From: Brienomyrus brachyistius | Taxonomy: Eukaryota; Chordata; Actinopteri; Osteoglossiformes; Mormyridae | Direction: 5' to 3' | Assembly (NCBI RefSeq): GCF_023856365.1 | Contig: NC_064542.1 | Location: 22,911,838-22,975,837, forward strand | DNA: 64,000 nt | Part shown: positions 58,660 to 64,000 of the stretch, one piece after another | How positions within the stretch are numbered: the first letter of the stretch is position 1 | How the letters are laid out: the number at the start of each line of letters is the position of its first letter | The notes under the pieces: generated by a model | Database searches by the model: none | What the model saw: the letters and a program-made list of their open reading frames with translations, nothing else | Told to the model about the DNA's origin: nothing | Translations under genes and position numbers: made by a program

Positions 58660-58975
58660 TGATTCTGCCCAGTCCTCCTGCTACTGATTTCTCTCAGCTT
58701 CTCCTGTTCTGCCCAGTTTGCTTTCTATTTATCCTGTTGCTCCTCATTACTCCCCATTTCTTTGGTTTCTCCCAGATGTCTCCCAGATTCTCCTGTTCCT
58801 CCTCGTTACTCCTCATTTCCCCTGTTCCTTCCAGCTTTTTCTCTCTTTCTCTAGTTTCTCCCTATTACTCTTCATTCCTCCCCCTGTCTCCTGTTTCTCC
58901 TCATTACTCCCCAGGACTCTGTTACTCCCCATTTCTTCTGTTTCCCCGCATTACGTAACAATTTTCCTACTCTCC
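58660..58975 (+). repeat. polypyrimidine block with decayed tandem unit
   Basis: About 300 bp is strongly C+T on the + strand. TCCTCATTACTCCCC-type words recur about five times at uneven spacing (38-60 bp), along with CCCATTTCTTYKGTTTCTCC and CCTGTTC. It looks like an old minisatellite. The plus frames through it are low-complexity. Confidence 0.75.
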
Positions 58976-59924
58976 GCCATTTTCTCTGTTATACCAATTA
59001 GTCATGGTAGAGGCATGATGTCACAATAAGTTTGGTCCCATCATGACCTGCCTCCATCGTTGTTTAGGAGCAGTGTGCACATTTCTGCCAAGCTGCAGAA
59101 AGCCGGGAGGTAGAGTGGCTGCTTAGGATGGGAACAGTTTGTCTCCTCCTGCATTAATGTGTAAAATCAGTCGCTGGATCCAGAGTTTGTGCAAATACCA
59201 GGACTGTAACCTTCCCCTCAGTCACTGCTGGCGTCATCGGTATCATTGTTTATTTCACTAATAACATGTGACCTATTTACTGGTGGGTACACCTGGAGTC
59301 AGTTTGAGTACACGAACCATAAACCATCCGGTTATAAGTATGTGTTTTAACCGCCTATCATTATCTCTGCATTCTTCGGTGGTCGGGATGAGAGAGCTGA
59401 CCATGCTCAAGCCATCAAAGGAGTTTATATGCATCCTGACAGTATAATTTACCCTTCGCAGTATTTTTAGATGACCCACTTCCGTCACTGTGTATGGGTT
59501 TAGACAGCGATGGCCTGACCTCAGCCCCGCTGGCCCGTCTTACAGTACAGTGCTGTGCGCTGCCGTTATACACTCATTGTTCTGTGTATGCATGATGGCA
59601 TCTCTCAGCTGGACAGCAGACAGAATCCTATGCACGGGTGTGGGCATGTTTCTTAGGAAGGGGGTGGGGTCAGCATCAAATAGCACTCTGCTGCTACATA
59701 GGAGACGATTGGCGCATTATATACTGGGAATGAGGAAAAGGTGACTGGATTATTGCTGATCAGCAGGGCCCCCCTGACCCTCCTCATCAGCGCCGATGGT
59801 TCATTCCAAACTGACTTTTGCTCCGTGCAACTTAAGCATTCGGCTCTGTGGGGAGTTTGCTGAATGGCAACTTGTTCGATAAAGGCGGAACATATGGCTA
59901 AATTAGCAATCAGTGAAATAATTC
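58976..59924. other. noncoding stretch, no gene seen
   Basis: Mixed unique-looking sequence. Frames at 59273-59744 are unrecognised. No repeat seen. Confidence 0.5.
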
Positions 59925-60220
59925 AGGGGCAGCAGGGCCTGCTCAGCAGGTTAGGCCTCTATTGCCTGCGATCTGAAGGTTGTAGGTTTGAACCCCTTGC
60001 TCAGCAGAATTGTCATATCATCATGGAGCACATGAACAAGACCCTTAATCACAGTGAAATGCTCAAATGGCACTGGGGACAAGCTTTGCTCGTACCTCTT
60101 TGTGTGTGTGTGTGCGTGTGTATCTTAGAAAGGATGAGCAGGTTGGGATATGAGGGCTAAAGAAGTCCTATGTGGTTGTAATGAACCTTATATAATTTCA
60201 TGTCAATAAACAAACAAACC
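59925..60220 (+). mobile_element. tRNA-derived SINE, V-SINE-like
   Basis: The head has an A-box-like TGCTCAGCAGGTTAGG and B-box GGTTTGAACCCC (near 59986). The conserved AACAAGACCCTTAATCACAG follows, then a body with a short GT run (60102-60120). The end (CTTATATAATTTCATGTCAA, then TAAACAAACAAACC) is AT-rich. The order matches the other V-SINE-like copies but on the + strand. Confidence 0.75.
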
Positions 60221-60319
60221 AAATTAAAGTATAGTGCCTGGTACATTTCACCGCTGCGCTGCAGGTGACCTTTGACCTTTCTGTTCAGTATATTTATCTC
60301 AGACTTTCTCGTTATTGTG

Positions 60320-60480
60320 GTGTCTAATCAGCCCATTTGGAAAATTTGATGGCAGTTTATTTCTTTGCAAATGCAAGCTCATCGTGGCAATTACAAATGC
60401 AAAATGACTGCCATTAATATGAAATTAGCCCGAGGCCTTGATTACTGCTCCACTTGGGTGTGAAATAATGGGTCAATCAC
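60320..60480. promoter_or_regulatory. candidate conserved element, POU/homeobox words
   Basis: CTTTGCAAATGCAAGC, GGCAATTACAAATGCAAAA, GCCATTAATATG and GAAATTAGCCC place octamer-like ATTTGCAT variants beside TAAT cores in about 100 bp of clean unique sequence. This is the best candidate of its kind in the window, by composition only. Confidence 0.3.
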
Positions 60481-60517
60481 AAGCTTCTTTTCATTCTCTA
60501 AAGCTGAGCCCTCGGGC

Positions 60518-60532
60518 GGGGGGGGGGGGGGG
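60518..60532 (+). repeat. poly(G) run, 15 nt
   Basis: Fifteen uninterrupted G residues. Confidence 0.95.
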
Positions 60533-62439
60533 AGGCAGGTAAATACACAGTCCTAAAAAATATTTCACTTAGAAGAAAAGATGTGACTGCTAAAGATGTC
60601 TTTGAGTGCCAAAGGGAGTCAGAGAGATTAATGTTTTTTCGAAACCTGGAGTCGGAGTCTGAGTCACTGTCATTGGCCAAAAGCAAATGAAGAATGACTC
60701 TGCTTTCTGTGCATCCCTTTTGCACACTTTAATCTTGCGATTTAGTTTTATTTTTACTTTGTAAGCTTTACTTTCTTACATCGGTCTTCTGAACACTGAG
60801 GCCCACCCTACATTCTGGCTGTGCTGAAACTGTCCCCAGGGGCAGGTTAAGGTGTTTCCTAAAAACTTTGGGCCATAATTGGATGGGTCTGGTGTGAGGG
60901 CCCTAAAAGATATGCTATTGTGCGGCCCAAAATCTGTAATGGCCCATCCTCTCCAAGCTGCCACTCTTCCTGACATCCCAGCAGCCTCAAAAACGCCTCA
61001 CAGAAAACAGGAGTACATGAATTGTTTCATCTTCCACAAGGGCGGGGATTAATTAAGTCCTGGGTTTCACATCCTTAAGCTCCTTAATACATACCCTCAT
61101 ATACCTTACAAATACCTCATGAACTGCCTTTGAGATCTGCTTCTGACATTTGACCCCTGACTTCCTGTCATGTGACCTGTAGCACTCCACATATTTCTTC
61201 ACTAGATGCACTGTTTGGTCTTGGTAGAAGATGTCAAGATTGGCCTCGGTAGCATCACATGTGCATTCTATGTATTTATGATGAAATTTTTACAGGTTTT
61301 TTGGATGGGGTGCAGTTCCTCTAAGTAACTGTACAGTTGCTGACTGAGTCTTTGTGTTTCCACAGTGCCTGCCATTTTCAGACTACATTTTCTGGTGAGA
61401 CATAGTGAACCAGCCTTGGGCAAAGCGGCCTTTTCCATAACTTGTGTCCAGTAATGATGTAGCCTGCTGGACAGGGTGCCATATTTTGGCGTATTGGAGT
61501 TGAAACTGAAATAGTCCTGAAATTACTGTGAGTCTAAGGGGTCCCACAGGTTTATGAATTTGCATATTTGCATTTTCGCTTGTGACAGTCACTTAGAGAC
61601 CACTGAGCATGCATGCGCCGTAGTCGGTCATTACAAATAGCTGCGGAAGACCCTTGTTTTTTCCTCATCAAGGAGGATCATATTAAACATTGATCTTTGC
61701 GCAAGACAACGTCTCATCGGTATTCTGCAAATGCTAGAAGGAGATTAAGATTTACGGATATCTCACCGCAGTGGAAACTAATTACTAAGTCACCAGAAGA
61801 TAAACAGGTTTTCTATTAATAATTTCAGAAGTCGAGAGCCATCAGGGAGGAGGGAGTTACGGTGATGATCTGACGGCCAATTTGGGGACAAACAGTCCCC
61901 AGTAAGGGTCAGTGCCATCTGAATAGCTGAACTGTGCCTGAAATTGCAGGAGGGTTTTCTCACTCCATCTTCGTAGCCCGGCCCTAACGCTGTACTAGAC
62001 TACAAACAATGGAGCAATGAATTAAACAGATTACCCAGGGACACAGCACGCCTGCCCGTGGTCTGCCTGCACTCTGTGAGACACAAAGCTCTCTTTGTGA
62101 CGATGAGTCGAGCTTTTGTACGCCGCCCCAGAACATCCAAAACGATTTAATGAGAAAAGATGATGCTATGATAAAGGATCTACCAAACGGGCGCCGATGA
62201 CTCACATCAGGCGACATCGTCTAGAGTAAATGACGAACAACAGAAAGACTGCCACAGGACATGCTCACATTGCGCACCTTTGGGGCCAAAATGTGGATGT
62301 GAGCCAGGTCATGGGGAGTTAATAACGCCTCTTATTTCCAGTCTGAAACAAAACAACATTTTATTTGCCATATGTTCAAATACAGTGGGATATGCTAGTT
62401 TTCATATATCCCATCATGCTCTCCTTTTAAAGGCACACC

Positions 62440-62632
62440 ACAGATATAGTGGTGAGAGTGAAGCTTGGGGTCAGCCGTCCATCCAGCTCCCCTGGAGCAT
62501 TTTCGGGGGAGTTAAGGGTCTTGCACAAGGATCCAACAGTGATGTGGCTACTCTGTCAAGCACAGCATTCAAACTGGAGACCTTCCGATCACGGGCATGG
62601 AGGCCGAAACCACTGAGCCACACGTCCACCCC
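62440..62632 (-). mobile_element. V-SINE-like element, 5' part
   Basis: On the + strand it has GTTAAGGGTCTTGCACAAGG, then ATCCAACAGTGATGTGGC. An inverted B-box-like CATTCAAACTGGAGACC and the inverted tRNA-related head (GAAACCACTGAGCCACACG) follow. The usual TTTATCCAAAG tail is not seen at 62440, so the tail is lost or diverged. Confidence 0.75.
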
Positions 62633-64000
62633 TCAGGAGGAGGAAGGAGGAGTCATATTTGATGCTGTCCATGATTTGGGGATTTTCTGCAGGGAGATTT
62701 CACGTTCTCACCAAGTACTGGTTGAGGGACCACACCCTAGCAAAGGAAAAGAGAGGGCTGCCATTGGATGTGTGGTTGCTAAGAGACGGCACCTCCTGCA
62801 TCGCTGTGAATCAGTTGACAATTTTAGGATAACCACTCATCTGAAAACATGATAAATGATTTAGGAAGGTAGAGGTGGGATTGGCCCCCACTAAACTCAG
62901 GGGTATGAGGTAACAGTGTCCCCCCCCCCCTCCCCAAGCGACCTACCACCTTCCTGTTCCTTTCTGTCACTTGGTGTCCCTCCACACTAACCATGCTTCA
63001 CTGATCTACTAGCCTGACTATTCTTATGAACTCTGGGTCCGGTTCCCCTGTTCTCCATAAGCCCAGGTCCAGACTGTGCTGTTCCTGAAAGTAGCCAGCC
63101 GGAGAGCCTGGTGCCAAATGAGGCCTCTGCCTTTGTCGAACACCATGGCAACAGGAGCACGGAGGGAACATGGCCTCCTCCCTGGCGGGCCGAGAACAAA
63201 ACGCGGCCTTGTGGGAGCGTGCCCCCCTCCCCCCTGACTGGGATTCATCGTCGGCCGTCGAGGGGGCTGTGCCAGGAACGGCGCTGAAGGTTAATGGAGA
63301 AGGTGAGTCCACGTGGGAGGAAGAGGAGGCGGAGCAGCGACAGTCTCCTGCGACGCCAGCCGATGGTAGCTTCTCACTCGTGGTGATGGTGATCTTCGGC
63401 CGGGACGCCGGGACCCTGTCCTGCTTCTGCATGACCCTTCGCCTTCGCACATTCGCTCTGTTAACCTGTAATATTCCCACCGCCGCTGTCTGCTTCACCA
63501 TCTTCACCTTATTGTTTTTTCTATCCGCAACGCTCGGAATATTTTAATGCTTTTCTATTTCGTGGCTGACTTGCAGTACCGCTGGCCACAAGCTCGCGGT
63601 ACAGTGTCTGACAGAAGAAAGTAAAGCAATAATTCATCTGGCGAGCTTTTACACTGTCGGACATGGCTAGCGTCACATGGGGTGGAGTTTCATCAGTGTC
63701 TGCTTTGACGGCTTCTGAGGTAGCCTCACCTCTCAGAAGGGATACCATGTGAGTCTTAGAGTCGTTCCATCCAGCAGGACTTGATTTTGAAATGAAAAAG
63801 CTCACCCTTTCATTGTCTCGTTCCCAAGGCTCTGCAGTTTGACCTTTGACAGATGGGGCACCTGTGATAAATTCAGCCTTATAATATATTTTTAACAGCT
63901 GGGGCCTGAAGTACTCAAGCAGAGGGGAGGATTGCGGCGGTCACATGATTGTCACCTGACCTCACATATTGGATACCGTCTCCCAGCCAATCATCTTGCC
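62633..64000. other. noncoding stretch with CpG-rich block at the edge
   Basis: It holds C11 at 62920-62930. 63170-63540 is CpG-rich with long frames on both strands, and a donor-like GAAGGTGAGT lies at 63299-63308. No protein family is recognised, and the window ends before anything could confirm a gene. Confidence 0.4.
63170..63540. other. CpG-rich block, possible promoter or first exon
   Basis: About 30 CpGs occur in 370 bp. A plus frame begins ATGGCCTCC at 63170 and reaches a consensus-like splice donor (AAG|GTGAGT, exon end near 63302). A 169-codon minus frame overlaps it. Either could be chance in GC-rich DNA. I give low weight to a real exon. Confidence 0.25.

Larger units (their letters stand above)
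60221..62439. other. noncoding stretch, no gene seen
   Basis: It includes a candidate regulatory block (60320-60480) and G15 at 60518-60532. A splice-like pattern at 61365-61412 is too weak to call. Otherwise ordinary. Confidence 0.5.

Noticed and set aside
59938..60000. Possible tRNA gene (A- and B-box)
   Set aside because: It does not fold as a full cloverleaf with paired acceptor ends by eye and continues into a SINE body. The same holds for 14365-14425, 50030-50047 and 51040-51114.
61365..61412. Possible micro-exon (TTTGTGTTTCCACAG ... CTGGTGAGA)
   Set aside because: It would be a 29-bp exon with no partner exon in the window. Such acceptor and donor pairs are common by chance.
62280..62852. 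190-codon plus-strand frame
   Set aside because: The middle is an inverted V-SINE-like element and the ends show no protein likeness.
62998..63507. 169-codon minus-strand frame
   Set aside because: It sits in CpG-rich DNA and overlaps plus frames, with no known domain. It is kept only as an alternative to the CpG-block finding.

Overview
This window looks like noncoding DNA from a ray-finned (teleost) fish. I could not support a single functional protein-coding gene, rRNA gene or functional tRNA gene in it. The fish call rests on several tRNA-derived SINEs of types typical of fish (one near full length at 14353-14771), V-SINE-like copies, palindromic MITEs, an RTE/BovB-like LINE, a Gypsy-like solo LTR, and dense microsatellites. 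Long reading frames are either low-complexity by-products of tandem arrays or short, overlapping and unrecognisable. The stretch is most simply an intergenic desert or the inside of large introns. The lineage within teleosts cannot be fixed from the sequence alone.

Layout. 1-9 kb: unique-looking noncoding DNA with several pure G or C runs. 9-15 kb: two dispersed repeat families, an 18-bp minisatellite, the first copy of a 0.29-kb repeat (its partner lies inverted at 34.4 kb), and a SINE inserted in a 32-bp minisatellite. 15-21 kb: mostly featureless, with an old SINE and another dispersed repeat. 21.19-23.30 kb: a 2.1-kb satellite built from an 11-bp GAATG-type monomer with irregular higher-order structure, the most striking object in the window. 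25.9-27.7 kb: two copies of one palindromic CCAAT-rich MITE about 1 kb apart, then a V-SINE. 32-34.7 kb: dispersed repeats. 34.96-37.5 kb: a dead RTE/BovB-like LINE with traces of endonuclease, linker and reverse transcriptase, split by about 360 bp of foreign DNA. 39.9-46.2 kb: a 59-bp array, a second MITE with a tandemly duplicated half, a (GT)n(GA)n tract and a 68-74-bp array. 49.8-54.9 kb: a V-SINE carrying a nested MITE, another SINE, an intact hAT-like MITE, and a solo LTR with a perfect 5-bp target duplication. 57-64 kb: candidate conserved regulatory stretches, a polypyrimidine block, two more SINEs and a CpG-rich block at the right edge.

No genes here work together in a pathway. What can be read is a history of insertions and tandem expansions. 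Three points stand out: the 11-bp satellite, an excess of long pure G/C runs over A/T runs, and nested or tandem rearrangements inside mobile elements. Regulatory candidates (AT-rich homeobox-motif clusters, CTCF-like cores, CpG-rich blocks) are given at low confidence because no conservation data were available.
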